Positions 31,318-43,564 are shown, numbered from the stretch's first letter. The stretch is 64,000 bases of DNA from Oegoconia quadripuncta (GCA_949316235.1 OX438760.1:64501-128500), one strand, 5' to 3'. Numbers and translations: made by a program. The notes: generated by a model from the sequence alone, not told the origin.

Positions 31318-33357
31318 TATCTTCTTAGAAGAAGACTCCGATCCTGCAACTATACTTGTGCAAGCACATTACCCTTCTTTCTCAGGCAGTCGGGTAAAAA
31401 ATTAAGTGATTTTGATGCTCCGTTACGAAATGAAAGAAACCTCTATTTCCACTAGTTCAGTTGACCAGTTCAGTTAACTGGACTAGTGAAACTTTTTTCT
31501 CGTTTATTCAGTTGCACATAAGACTAGCTTTTGCACCTGGTTTCATTGTTTATTTAATTTACACGAAGTTTTTCCAAAAAGGTAGCCACATTAATTTCGC
31601 CGTAATACAAAATAAACTGTCTTTTGCATTAACAATAGTACCTAGCATTATAAGTATATTGTAACTGTATGCATTGACCCAACTCGTTTGCCCAGATCAC
31701 TCCCACATCACTCCTGAGGCGACATAATTTACAAACTCCCCGCCTCATTTCGGTTATTTACAACGTCGAGTAATACGACGCAGACGAGCTAACATTAAGG
31801 AGATGTATGAGAGTATTCGCACTAACGGGAGACATAAGGTATCCCTAAAAAGGTAAAGTATAATATTCATAAAGTTTTAATACCCATCTATATGTAAAAA
31901 GCGGCACGTAGGGCCTGCCGCAACGCAACAGAACCAACTTTGTTCGGGATACAGCGGTGCAATAACATCCCCCGGGGCGGTACCACAACCCCTCCCCCCC
32001 CCATGCCTCCCCCCTTCACTCCGCAGACGGAATGTGGTCCAACAACTACCGCTACAATATCATCAAGTTATTCACTTCAATGGCACAGTGCGCTAAGAGA
32101 AAACAGTAACTTCATGTAAATACGTCAGATTCAAGATTATTAGTGTCTCAAAATCTCCCGTTCTATCTTAACACGTCCAGTGCTTCAAAATACATACAAA
32201 AAGTCATGACCTTTATCCCATATAAAGTGGTCAGAGATATCCCAAACATTAGTGTCTAGTCAGAAAAGTTCAGTGTCTCACAAAGACTAGTCTCACAACG
32301 CACATATTGTTGCAAAATCGGAGCATGGTGCTGACATCTGCGAATTCAATGAGAGCCGTCTGATAAAATCAATCAGTTTGTCTGACAATCTTACGATACC
32401 TATACATAGAGTATCTATGATGGCGCCATCGGCCAGCTACTTCAATTTAATGGGAAATTACTTCCATGAAAAATACTTAACCTGAGGCGTAAGTTGTGCA
32501 GCAGACACCCTGTTGCTGGCGCACATTCTCCTCCCCCAGTGAGAAGAGGCTGCGCCTCGCTTCCATCTAGCTCACCTAGCCTATTTTAAAGAAAAATAAC
32601 TAATCTATCGGAAAATTTTTAAATAAATTAACAACGTCCGAGTTATCGCGATACATACGTTTAAAAAGAGGGTCAGTCCTACTGTGCAGCCACATAGCTA
32701 GTTGGTAACGGTCGAATTCATATCCTCAAACTTTTAGAAGTGGCTTCCAAAAAAATGGCAGCTAATGTAAAAAACTATTAAAACGGCGAAGGAAAATATC
32801 AGGAAAGTTGCGTCCTGCATGCCTGAGAAATAAAAATAGTCCCCAACCCGCATTGGGCCAACCTGGTTCTACCTCATTATATGAGGGAAGGCCTATATCA
32901 CTGCAGTGGGATGTTAACGGGCTGATGATGATGATGATGAATGTAAAAAACATTTTGATGATTGATTAATAAATTGATACGGAATGACGCTCGTTTTCTA
33001 TTTAATTGTATTACTGCCTATCGCTGTACTATGCCCAAAGTTTGCTCTGACTGCCCGTGGCTGAGGATCAATCTGCTAACAAGTTAAACATGTCTACCAA
33101 ACGTTAAACTGACGCTGAACGTTATTAAATCCATAGAACAGTTAAATCCTTTGACAAGTTCCTATAGTTTGCTCACGACGTTATCTGGACTCATGCACCG
33201 GAGCCCTGAACATAAATCTCACTTGAAAGATTCATTGCTACAGTTCCGAATGAAATCTAGGAATTCTCATCTCTTATCTTTTATGCGGGAAACTTTTGGT
33301 GCAACGTGATCTGTAAGCGCTTTCATAGTCTATTTACGCCATTGCAATAACAGCATT
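31318..33357. other. Intergenic with one RTE tail
   Basis: About 32840-32945 is a plus-oriented LINE tail (CCCGCATTGGGCCAACCTGG, ACTGCAGTGGGATGTTAACG, ending in a GATGATGATG run) that matches 39370-39470. The rest shows no gene. Confidence 0.45.
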
Positions 33358-33433
33358 AATTTTCTACTGCTTGAGGCTTAGCCTCTTTTCACTTGGAAGT
33401 GAAAAGAGGCTAAGCCTCAAGCAGTAGAAAATT
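33358..33433. repeat. Perfect 76-bp palindrome (37-nt arms, 2-nt spacer)
   Basis: The left arm, from AATTTTCTACTGC to CTTTTCACTT, is followed by GG and then its exact reverse complement, with no mismatch in 37 pairs. The arms themselves contain the near-palindrome GAGGCTTAGCCTC. Sequence identity ends abruptly on both sides. Confidence 0.95.
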
Positions 33434-33721
33434 GCCGATTGGTGGGTTTGTGTCAGTTTCACCCACATAGACCACCGAGTTGGCTTAACGACAGCCTGCA
33501 ATTAAAAACAATCGGGACCGACTATTTAACGTGCCTTCCGAAGTACAGAATACTCGTATTAAAAAAACCACTAGTGGTCACCCATCCACATTACTTAACT
33601 TCGCTGATCCAATACGATTTGCCACAAGTGCTTCTTTACATAGTTTTTTCATAATTAGTATTATTTGCTAAAAGGATTTCTAGTTTTAGTACGAAACCCT
33701 AATAACAATTTAAGTATTTAA

Positions 33722-33965
33722 AAACCAAAAAAATCCGACAGCTTATTTTGAATATTGCGGGCGCCATGTTGAATTTTGGTAAAAAATGTACCATATGACA
33801 CTCTAGGGATCAAGAGGAGTCGAACGACACCTTTCACTTCAAAATCGGTCAACTTAAACAATACATGTGTAAATGTGAAAATAACCAATGAACACAGTGA
33901 AAACATAGAAATCTACATACACTCGAAAAACATAACCTTCCTTTTTGGGTCTGTCGGGTAAAAAG
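33722..33965 (+). repeat. Dispersed repeat family G, copy 4 (best preserved)
   Basis: CCGACAGCTTATTTTGAATA, GGCGCCATGTTGAATTTTGG, GACACTCTAGGGATCAAG, CACTTCAAAATCGGTC and ACACTCGAAAAACATAACC, ending in GGGTAAAAAGG. Confidence 0.75.
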
Positions 33966-34385
33966 GGGTCAGTGTAGCCTTCAAAGCGCATCATAGGTAT
34001 GTACAGACTGCATCTGAAGGCAGCGTCATAACCGGGCGGGCGCTCGGCTCTGCAATATGCGAGTGAGCCACTCCCGATCCAATATAATCGAAGCGTCGCA
34101 AATACACCGGCAACTGTCTCGCCTCTCATACGACGGCATTATTGGATATTTGACTTAACCCTCCGCTTGCAGCCGACGTCTCGCAGATCTACGTTCTAAT
34201 GTAACGTAAGTATAAGTAAACAAAACCCTTTTGATTTTGTTGAAAATATAGACTGTCAGCTAATAAGACACGTTGCTGCCACGTGCTGTGGCGGTCTTGG
34301 AGGGGACGACGATTCTTAAATAGCTTTTTCTAAGAAATAAATATTAAGTGGACCGTGGATGTTGTTTCAAGCAATAAACTTTTAA
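33966..34385. other. Intergenic, nothing recognised
   Basis: No gene or family recognised. Confidence 0.4.
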
Positions 34386-34680
34386 TGTTTTTTTTATGCA
34401 CAACGGGTTGGTACTTGACCTCATTCACACCTGATGTTAAGTGAAGATGAGGCCGAAAGTGGGAGCGTACTGACCCGGACACCCCATCTTATTTGGGGGA
34501 CTGGCTATCTTATCTCTGACCACCTGAACACAATAATGTTAATACCATTGCTGTTTGGCGGCAGATTTAGATAAGATGGTGGTAGCTGGCCAGGCGGACA
34601 TTTAAAATGCCCTACCACCAATCAAATCGAGTACTAGACATGTACCTCGCTGAGGATCGAACCCGCTACCTTCGAAGACC
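34386..34680 (-). repeat. SINE family A, nearly full
   Basis: T-run then ATGCACAACGGGTTGG and the family body, running to CTCGCTGAGGATCGAACCCG (B-box region). The extreme head is lost. Confidence 0.9.
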
Positions 34681-35070
34681 TCGACCTTCATCCATACATA
34701 ACGTATATACGGCCGTATCTTCATACTCACATACGAGTAGAAGTCGGCAGCAAGTGCCTAGTTCAGTACAATGTTCATTAATTATTGATTTTTATTTCGT
34801 AAGAGAAGAGTGTCTGTTGACATTTTTCGGTACACTGTGATAATGTGGCTAATGGAGCACTGGGGCTGAGTGAAGCTAACCTGTTTATACGTTATTACGT
34901 TACTTGGGGAGTTTTCTTTTCCCTCAACATAACGTTAACATAATCGCCCACGTAAATACAATTAGATTTTCACAAACTTTTCGGTGACGAGGAATTTACG
35001 CCAGTAAATATAAACACAGGCGTTGTCTTCCCACGTGGCCGTCAGACCAGCTGTCAGCTGACACCCGCCC

Positions 35071-35102
35071 CGCTCCCCCCCCCCCCCCCCCCCCTCCCCC
35101 CT
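35071..35102. repeat. Poly-C tract
   Basis: Around 21 C with short T interruptions. Such runs are prone to length error in assemblies. The GC-rich open frames across it are not genes. Confidence 0.9.
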
Positions 35103-35439
35103 CCCCGCGTCCCGCTGCCCCGGGGACACCCCTCCGCGCCTCGACGCGACACGTGGCGACGTTGCCAAAAGTTAAAAAACTTGAGATGCTTTTCTGAAAA
35201 ATTTTTAAAATTTCAAGTTGCATTAGTGTCCATTCCATAGTCCATTGAATAGTGATCATACTGCCTGTAGTTTAGTATCTGGGATTATCTGTATGTACCT
35301 ACATCTTTTGTAGTATATAGATATCGGTTGGGCGCTTTCATCAATACAAGAAGATCGGCGAGGTCATCAACTTCTAAACTTATTTTTATACATAGTACAC
35401 AAATTAACAAACAAATCAAAAATATTTTATTCAATGTAG

Positions 35440-35690
35440 GATAGAATCAGTTGAGAACCGAAGAGGAAAGATGATAGGTCACTTGATACGACACGATATG
35501 TTTTTGAAGAATATAATTGAAGGAAAGATTGAAGGGAAGAGAGGAAGGGGAAAACCTATAGGCGTAATTACTTTGACCAAGTGAAAAAAAAGGTAAATGT
35601 CGTGTCGTACCAAGAGGTTAAATCGAGGGCGGAAAGTAGAGAGACGTGGTCATTACTACACCGACAGGAGCATAGCTCTTAAATTGAAGA
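35440..35690 (+). mobile_element. LINE fragment, RT C-terminus
   Basis: In the plus frame one reads RRGKMIGHLIRHD, IIEGKIEGKRGRGKP, VVSYQEVKSRAESRETWSLL and HRQEHSS then a stop. This is the usual C-terminal tail of insect non-LTR polymerases (RMxGHLxRHD, GKRGRGRP). One frameshift near the KP...NYFDQ junction breaks it. Confidence 0.8.
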
Positions 35691-35699
35691 AGGATAGAA

Positions 35700-36890
35700 T
35701 AATATACGGTTTTTGTTTTAACTGAATCGCTTTACAGAGTCCTATGCATTAATATTTATTTGACCCTTAAATGAACATATCGGTGGCGAATCACTATTAT
35801 ATGCTCAAGTTTTTGTAAATCAAGTCATATAGTCGAGTGATATAGATCAATTCAGGTCGTACAATACCCAGCAGGGCGTTGATTCTATAACCTTGTTTCT
35901 ACGGTGAGATTTTGGGTGACCATGGATTTGAAGCTATGACCGTAAAGTTTGAAGTTCAGATGCGTTAACACTAACAATTCATTTTTGTTTTTTGAATGGA
36001 GCAATCGAAGAAAGCACTCCGCGATTTTGGGCCAAATATTAGTGCTAGGAATAGCTTGATTATGATGTTTTAACTATTCGGTGAAGACATTTCGTTTCTT
36101 CCCTTAACGTTTTACAAATGGGCACTCACTGCATCCACGTAACAAATACATATATCAAGTGCAGCAGTGTGAGACAATCCTTATCGAATCCGGTCCGATT
36201 TGCGTCATCATTCGATTACCAACCGTTCGAAATTGTAAACTAGTCTCCAGTAGTAGGTAGCATTTATTTTGAAAAAGGGTAAGCGATTCAGTCCAGATCT
36301 GGAGTGTGACGACTGGCCCCCTAAGCCAGCGGGCCGAAACAACTGAAACGAGAAAATCGTTTGCAATCCTCGCACTGCAAAGGCGCTCACTTCGCGCGTC
36401 ACTTGCCGCTCGCATACAGGGTGTTTATCGACAAACAAGCACACAGGGAATCAATACGTCTCGCGTCCCGCGGATACGAGCAGCACCCACGTGGGAGCAG
36501 TAATACAAGTCTATATACAATCCCGATGTCACTCAATTTCCGAGATGTCAAACTTAAGATATTTGCGATTGAGTTGTGTCGCACTACCGTGATTCGTTCT
36601 ATGGTGATATCAAAACTGGGTTATAAATTCTAATCGAAATTCTATGAGTATTCGAGGAGTGATACTTATTACAAAGCTCGTATTCGTAATTCAATGTGAC
36701 GTGGCGCCGGTGAGTTCCTTTGCCTTCTTGTCTGTAAGAAATTGAAACTATTTCCTGAGTTCATGTTTAAGTGCCTCTTAACCTTGATCAGCGTTGCATC
36801 ATACAACGTTGACTCAAATGTTAGGTGTAAATAGTAACTCAATCATTTTATTTTTGTCGGAAGTCTGGATACAATATGAAATGCCGGGAG
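35700..36890. other. Intergenic, nothing recognised
   Basis: Overlapping 60-90-codon frames on both strands at 36155-36633 carry no domain, and none is favoured over its antisense neighbour. Confidence 0.4.
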
Positions 36891-36892
36891 AA

Positions 36893-37225
36893 TACAGACG
36901 AATCCCGACCATCTAGCTACCCTAATCACATCGGAGGCTCTGACTTTGGGCTGCTCTGAAAACCAGCGCTGTAGCAATTGATAAAGCATATGCTGACATG
37001 AGAGATCGTGGAGATCTTCGGGGAAGGTCTTTGTACAGCAGTGGACGTCTTTCGGCTGATATGATGGTGATGATGCCGAGATGGAGTCCATCTTTGAAAT
37101 CACATTGCACTCACCGCATTTCAAAATCTCCCTGTTTTCTGTAATGTGTTACAATTTTCTTGTTATTATTATTGCTACTATTGTAGCTGTTACAGTGTGA
37201 TGTCAAATAAATATATGTCTATGTT
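36893..37225 (-). repeat. Dispersed repeat family F, copy 2, with an RTE tail inserted
   Basis: Matches 5565-5790 in inverse orientation (AATCACATCGGAGGCTCTGA, CTGTAGCAATTG, CCATCTTTGAAATCACATTG, ATCTCCCTGTTTTCTGTAAT). An RTE 3' fragment of about 75 bp (GGAGATCTTCGGGGAAGG to GATGGTGATGATG) interrupts it at about 37000-37075. Confidence 0.65.
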
Positions 37226-37400
37226 ATTACACTAAGGAATTCCGGTCTTGTGGTCAACATCGCACCCAGCGACTACCGACTTTCAAATAAAAAATATCGG
37301 CATAGATCTAATAAAAAGAAAAACAAATACACACGTGACGTATTAAGTCCTCATCATCAGCATCATGTCCCCACTGTTGGGGCACAGCCTCCTCTCACGG

Positions 37401-37532
37401 AGTGTGGGCCATAATGCAACACACGAACCCAGTAGTGTGGGCCATAATGCAACACACGAACCCAGTAGTGTGGGCCATAATGTAACACACGGACCCAGTA
37501 GTGTGGGCCATAATGCAACACACGAACCCAGT
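37401..37532. repeat. 33-bp tandem repeat, 4 copies
   Basis: The unit begins AGTGTGGGCCATAATGCAAC. Four units differ at two or three sites. It lies next to an RTE-type end (CATCATCAGCATCATGTCC). The 11-codon period gives a repetitive minus-strand peptide with no other support. Confidence 0.92.
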
Positions 37533-39360
37533 ACGGATTGAATGATTTGTGTCAGACTAATGATTAGAGCCACCCCTGTAGACCCGCTTGTCGCCTGGTA
37601 GGACGTATTGAGTACATCCTAGTGCTTTGGAAAAAGTACTCACGTAGTTGAGTTACTGCTCGGCGACAACCACATGCGCTGTAACACGAGCTCTTGACAG
37701 TTATATACAGAGGGGAGTATTGTCATTGAAAGCTTCTCCGCACGAATTCCTCCGCTGAGATTGTTCAAAATCTCTCTCTCCCTCTCGCATCTCGCCCAAT
37801 TCCTCTAACGATACAAGGCACAATTGAAATTTATAACAATGATGAAACTATTCTCGGAAATTTAATAAAATTTGCTGTAATTAGTTTAGTGGCAGCACGC
37901 ATGGTTTGGAGAGCGGCATTAAGGTTAAGCAAAGCATTCTTCCGGCCGTATTATATAACGAGCTCAACACAACTTAAATTGATACTAGCGGTACTTTTGC
38001 ATGGAAAAGAAATAGTATTGAGAGTGAGATTAATACGGCCCTAAGTTGGAAAGTTGAATGCCGCTTTGAACTCAGAACCGCCTTGCATTCCCACCACCTT
38101 AACTTTTCTGGACGAAAAACGTCAGTCAGTCTTTGAGCGACATACTTTCTTTCTGTATGTGTTGTCAATTTCCAGCAGGGTTCGCTTCCGGTGCTACGCG
38201 TTGTACGATGTATCTACTGATCCAAAGCCCACAAGCCTTGTTCTTATTCCCTTTAGTTTCGTGCTCGGTGTGCTCTTCTTTTTACCGTTGTCAATCAGCA
38301 ACAGCTACGTCGCGTGATGCCCGCTAAGTGTTCACCCTCAGCACCGCGAGAAACTCGCCACCTGCAACATGAACTTGCTTGACTTACTCATTCTACGTTC
38401 TTCGGAGCTGTAAAGGAGCAGAAGAAGAAATTCTTCTAAATTAAGTTATGTTATTGACGAATCATTGTTTATTATTTCTCCTCTTGTCTTTATTTTAAAC
38501 CTCAGACGTCTTATTGGAAATCCACGGGAGAAGGTAGATCCCGGATCCGCACTCCATTCACTATTATTCCTGTAAGTCAGTATCAACATTGTTACTCGGC
38601 ATCTTACTGTGGATAGCGCTCTATTGATATTTGGATCGCAAACTACGTAAATAAGGAAGAAATATAAGGTGAAAAAACACGAAATAAGCTCCCAGAAAAT
38701 GAGAATGTGATTCAAAACAGCAATACGGCTCATCCTTGGGAGGAGATCCCACGGGAACAGGTAGGTGAATTCCGTTTGTTGGGTTATATACACAAACATT
38801 TATTGGACAAATCGTTCAGCACGCGTCTCTCGCTGAGGCTAGCCCGCCCCTCCCGCCCCGCGTGCCCCGGGGCGCACACTGTTCTCAAATAAAGCTGGCC
38901 CGTTTAATGTCAAAGGGCGTTCTTGTTCCTCAACTTTGCATTACTTTTGTACATAACTTGTCTTTTCGAATAAGTACCATATTTGTCAGGCAGAAATGCT
39001 TGTTGGAGTTATCTGTGAGATATGAGACCGTTCGGGGTTCCCTCGGCGGCGGCTGACAAATAACGGAGATTTCTAGTTGAGGAATATCCGGAAACCTTCA
39101 AAACACATCTGTCGGAAATTAAGTGGATATCGCAGAGTTTTGTAAAGAAAAGTTTTCCGACTGAACAGGAAACGTTTTGGCTTCTAAATATTTTTGATTG
39201 TCATGTGAGTTGCTCCTTCCGGCCATCCAGTAAATCGCAAATCACTTGTTCCCGAGATAAGGAAACGTTTTTATACAACGCAAATTAAAAAAAATCAAAT
39301 GTATGTGTCAATGATACAATTAATAAGTATTTTTTTTTAGAATCACCGAGAAAAAATGAT
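37533..39360. other. Intergenic, nothing recognised
   Basis: No gene supported. The 117-codon minus-strand frame at 38446-38799 has a hydrophobic stretch but no recognised family. Confidence 0.4.
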
Positions 39361-39364
39361 TATA

Positions 39365-39470
39365 ATTATCCCGCATTGGGCCAGCGTGGTGGACTATGGC
39401 CCATACTCCCTCATACACGAGTAAGGCCTATCCCTGCAGTGGGATGTTCACGGGCTGATGATGATGATCC
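39365..39470 (+). mobile_element. RTE-type LINE 3' tail
   Basis: CCCGCATTGGGCCAGCGTGG, CCTGCAGTGGGATGTTCACG then GATGATGATG. Severely 5'-truncated. Confidence 0.7.
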
Positions 39471-39479
39471 AGATAGACT

Positions 39480-39690
39480 AAACCAACCATGTTGAAAGCT
39501 TTTCATCAAATATTGCTAAATATCTGTGCCCCTGTTTAGTCTTATAAAAAAAAAACATTCGAATCGGACCACGCATTACTGGTAGGTAGTACTGATAGGT
39601 CCGGATAGATACTGGACGCACGCACACATATACATACACACACATAACGCCGACAAAAACATAACCTTTCGTTTTTCATTGGAGGTTAAA
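39480..39690 (+). repeat. Dispersed repeat family G, decayed copy 5
   Basis: CATGTTGAAAGCTTTTCATC, CATACACACACATAACG, AAAACATAACCTTTCG and GAGGTTAAAAATG retain the family order, weakly. Confidence 0.4.
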
Positions 39691-39737
39691 AATGTTTTCT
39701 AACAAATCAGAAGCTCCTGAATCTTTAATCAGTTCAT

Positions 39738-39982
39738 TTTTTTTTTTTTTTTTTATGCACAACGGGTTGCTACTTGACCTCAATCACACCTGATGTTAAG
39801 TGAAGATGAGGTCGAAGGTGGAAGCGTTCCGACCCGGAAACCTCAACACATTTAGGGGACTGGCTATCTTATCTCTGACAACCGGAACACAACAATGCTA
39901 TTAACATTGCTGTTTGGGGGCAGATTTAGATAAGATGGTGGTAGCTAGCCAGGCGGACATTTAAAATGCCCTACCACCAAAA
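39738..39982 (-). repeat. SINE family A, truncated (head missing)
   Basis: Long T run, ATGCACAACGGGTTGC, then the body to AAATGCCCTACCACC. Confidence 0.92.
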
Positions 39983-40264
39983 AATGAATCATCATATAGA
40001 ATGAAATTGCTTTTCAACTTCCTTGTTTACTGTATCTGAGTGTTTTCGAAGCGACTAAAATCTTTAATTTCTATGCGATATGAGCTCGTTGTGCAGGTTA
40101 GCAGTGAGCTGAAACTAAAAGTGTTTGTAGAATGCGATACAAAGTAGCACTTATGTTAATAGTTTATACTCTAATAGGAGCTAAATCGGTCCGTGTGTGC
40201 TCAAGTGTGCTCGACGTGGGTCCGGTCCGCATAGTTAATGCATTTAAGCGATGCGGTGCACAAG

Positions 40265-40350
40265 TTAAATTGAGAGCGTAAATTTTAAACGGTCCTCGCC
40301 GGCCCGCCCCGGCCCGCCCCGGCCCGGCCCGGCGCGGGGCGGGGCGGCCA
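40265..40350. other. GC-rich patch with CCCGGCCCG-type repeats
   Basis: A short run of CGGCCCGCCC units in otherwise AT-rich DNA. The open frame across it is not a gene. It may be a remnant CpG island. Confidence 0.4.
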
Positions 40351-40669
40351 CTCGGGCGCACGCGGGAACTTCGCCCAGCGCTGCGCCACTCAAACTTGCC
40401 AACTTATTTGATTTAAATTATGTAATAACGTCTCTACGTCCGTCATGGACTCTCGCTGGCCGTGATTGAACATTAGTTTTCGGTTGCGTTTATAGTCGGT
40501 TAGTTCTTACTTTACTGGTCGCTAATACCTAGTTTTAAAACTGTATTTTTTTTGAGACCATAATCTCACCTGTGGGAAAGTGACGATGTAGCCGAACATG
40601 TAGCAATAAAATATGGCAGATTATTCTCCCTCCTTGTCTAAAAGAAAATAAAAATAAATGAATTAGTGA

Positions 40670-41655
40670 AAAAAGGTTTTGGTTTCGGCGAATTCGGACA
40701 ATAAATCTAATTTCGGGCACAGTTTTCGTTGCGGCCAAAAATTTGCCGATATTTCGGCCGCGCAATACTCAAATTTCATGAATTGTGCGTCGTTCGGCAG
40801 AATTCCAATGACTTCATGGCTTATGAGTCATGTGGTCGCCAACTGAGTTCGCCGGCCGGCGTGAATGTGGATGAGCGAGTTTGTGTTTTTTCTCGTACAT
40901 AAATGAATTTCACTTAACACGTGTTAACTGTCTAAAGGTCATCATATCAGCCGAAAGACGTCCACTGCTAGACAAAGGCCTCCCCCAAAGATCTTCACAA
41001 AGATCGGTCCTGCGCTACCCGCATCCAGCGGCTTCCCGTGATCTTTACCAGATCGTCGGTCTACCTCGTAGAGGGCCTGCCCACGCTCCGTCTTCTGGTG
41101 CGTGGTTGCCACTCGGAACCTTTCCGCTCCAACGGCCGTCGGTCCTACGAGCAATGTGCCCCGCCCACTGCCACTTAAGTTTGGCAATTCTTCGGGCTAT
41201 ATCGGTCATTTAGGTTCTCCTGCGTATCTCCTCATTTCTGATTCGATCCCGCAAGGAGACTCCGAGCATAGCTCTCTCCATTGCTCTTTGGGTGACCTTG
41301 AGCTTTCTTGTGAAGCCCATAGTGAGCGACCACGTTTCAGTTCCGTATGTCATCACTGACAACACACACTGATCAAAGACTTTTGTCTTGAGACATTGCG
41401 ATATTTGGGACGAGAAGATGTTACGTAGCGTCCCAAACGCTGCCCAGCCGAGCTGGATTCGACGATTCCCTCCTCGAAATTGGATTTACATAACTGGATC
41501 GTTTGTCCCAGGTATACCAACTCGTCGACAACTTCGAGGGTAGTAATAATAATAATAACATGTTTAAATAAGTTTCGGTTTCGGCCGAAACTGAGATCAA
41601 GGTCGATGATTCGGTTTCGGCTGAAAATCCTGTTTCGGTCGGAAACTAAAATGAA
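40670..41655. repeat. TTTCGG-rich repeat split by an RTE insertion
   Basis: GGTTTTGGTTTCGGCGAATT and GATATTTCGGCCGCGC on the left, and CGGTTTCGGCCGAAACTGAG and CGGTTTCGGCTGAAAATCC on the right, are alike. They flank the LINE fragment at 40935-41540. This suggests one older element cut in two by the insertion. Confidence 0.45.
40935..41540 (-). mobile_element. RTE-type LINE fragment, RT C-terminal 600 bp
   Basis: Read on the minus strand the sequence gives, in pieces, DELVYLGQTIQL, RRIQLGWAAFG, KTKVFDQCVLSVMTYGTETW, AMERAMLGVSLRDRIRNEEI and WQWAGHIARRTDGRW. This is the classic order of the RTE polymerase thumb and C-terminus. It ends with a GATGACC-type tail at the left. Frames are broken by small indels. 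Confidence 0.88.
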
Positions 41656-41659
41656 TGAA

Positions 41660-42600
41660 TGAAAGAAAGAAGATTAAAAGACGTCATCCAGTTATTTCCA
41701 AGAACAACATTTTTAAGCTCTGTGGTTATAACTTCAAAATATTATTTTACATTATTATGACATACAGGATGTTTTGAAACGGGGCGGCAAGGGCAGCTCA
41801 CTAATCGTTGTAGCTTCAGGCTTAGAAGGCTGTCACACATTTTGAATACAGTCGGTAAGAAGTGGGGTAATTTACACAATACTTTTTTCTCTTTTTGTGT
41901 TGTATATTCTCGCGTATTATTTCTTAGCAATCGCGGGCACGTTTTCCTTTGCGGGTGTCTTCTTGATTGCATCGCGCCACGCGGCCGCCTCTATGACATT
42001 CCTCGTTCCGGCTCACTGACTACTAACACTACTAGCCCTCGTGCTTGGCATTTTGAGATCGTAATTTGGACATATTGCCGTGGCCAGATTATATTATCAA
42101 AGAAAGAAAGAAAATGTTTTTTGAAAGGGTTCTATCACCTGATGGATCATTTATTTCTTTAGTATTTTAAGAGTGATGTTGCCTGTAACGGAAATATTGT
42201 GATTATTCAATGTGATAATAATAATAATAATGATAATAATAACTTTATTCCAAAAAAGTTTACAGTTTATCTTATAATCTATATTAAGCTAGTAATTTTG
42301 TATTCCAATAATATAGCCCCTGTTGCCGAACTAGGTTGAAAAAACCTGTATTTCAGCATACAGTGCCCTTCCCCATAGGACAGTACCACTAGCCTTATAG
42401 TCATCATAACCAAAAACATAATAATAACATTATTGACACGTGTAGGGATACAACTTGACTCTCGACATATAAAACAATAAAAAGCATATTGTGTCTGATG
42501 CAGTATCCCAAAACGTGTCACAAATATCGATTAACTCAAAAACTAACATAAACCAAAGAATTAACAGTATATGTGTAACAAAATTGGTAAGTATAGGCGA
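41660..42600. other. Intergenic with short ATA/AAT microsatellites
   Basis: (AAT)n near 42218-42243. A piece of shared sequence near 42292-42325 (TTTTGTATTCCAATAATATAGCCCCTGTTGCCGAACT) recurs at about 45393-45428, marking a further interspersed fragment; it is cited here only to locate it. No gene. Confidence 0.4.
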
Positions 42601-42639
42601 AGTGTATTATGACTTATGAGTTATGTAATTGTGTTTGTA

Positions 42640-42707
42640 TGTGTGTTGGTTTGTGTGCGTGGGGATGTTCGTGTGTATGATGATGTGCGTGTGGACGGTG
42701 ATGTGCG

Positions 42708-42739
<32 letters not shown>

Positions 42740-42810
42740 CATGTGCGTGTGTGCTTGTGTGCATGCGTGTGTGCCTGCATGTGTGTGTGTTTGGGCGTGT
42801 TTGTGTACAT
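42640..42810. repeat. (GT)n/(GTGTGC)n microsatellite
   Basis: A pure GT core at about 42711-42740 with GTGCGTGTGT variants around it. The many open frames in this stretch are low-complexity artefacts. Confidence 0.95.
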
Positions 42811-43137
42811 AAGATATAATATAGGAGTGTACATAAGACACAGCGAATGTTTTAATTAACTTAATATAAGTAATGTTAAGATACAACAGTAAGAAAATCC
42901 TCCGTTTGGTCATAAGAAAGTGATAGGAGCCAAGTGATACCTATATACTAAATACCTACCTATATCTAAAGCAAGCTACCGGTTTGTTAGAAAACATTTT
43001 TATTCTATCACTGACAGGTACTCTATCCGTGTGCAAAAAATCACGGCCTTTAAAATTATAGGAAGTTAAAAGTCTGGACTACGGCCATTCATTGCTTGTT
43101 CTGTATCGTAGAACGCACTAATAAAGAACAGGAGAAT

Positions 43138-43163
43138 GGATAGATAGATAGATAGATAGATCG
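43138..43163. repeat. (GATA)n microsatellite
   Basis: About six GATA units. Confidence 0.95.
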
Positions 43164-43564
43164 TTTATTTGTATCTCCAGTCACACACATACCATAAGTT
43201 CCAAAGCAATTGGATAAACATATTTTATAACAATTCATAAAGGTAACATCAGGATACATTAGAGTATGTGTGTGCTACAGCCGTACAAATGGGTCATAGA
43301 GAATGGATACCATAGGGATTCGAACTGAAAAGTAAAGACCAGAAACCGGCTACCGGTGAGTCTTACATTCCGCATTTCTCTGTTTCCTACTCAACTATCG
43401 AACATTTCATACAGGCAGCTGAAACTTTTATATATAGTAATATGACTTTCCTTTCTTTATTTTTGGATAAAATACTCTCAGGGATAGATTTTGAAGGAGA
43501 CGATCTTCTGACATCACTTCCTGAAGCAGCCACATTTTCAATACTTCCCCCATTCAAATTCAAC

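Noticed and set aside
34962..35259. Gly/Arg-rich minus-strand frames
   Set aside because: They run through a poly-C/G tract and have no other support.
42607..42913. His/Thr-rich or Val/Cys-rich proteins on both strands
   Set aside because: Translation of a GT microsatellite. All frames are open because of the repeat.
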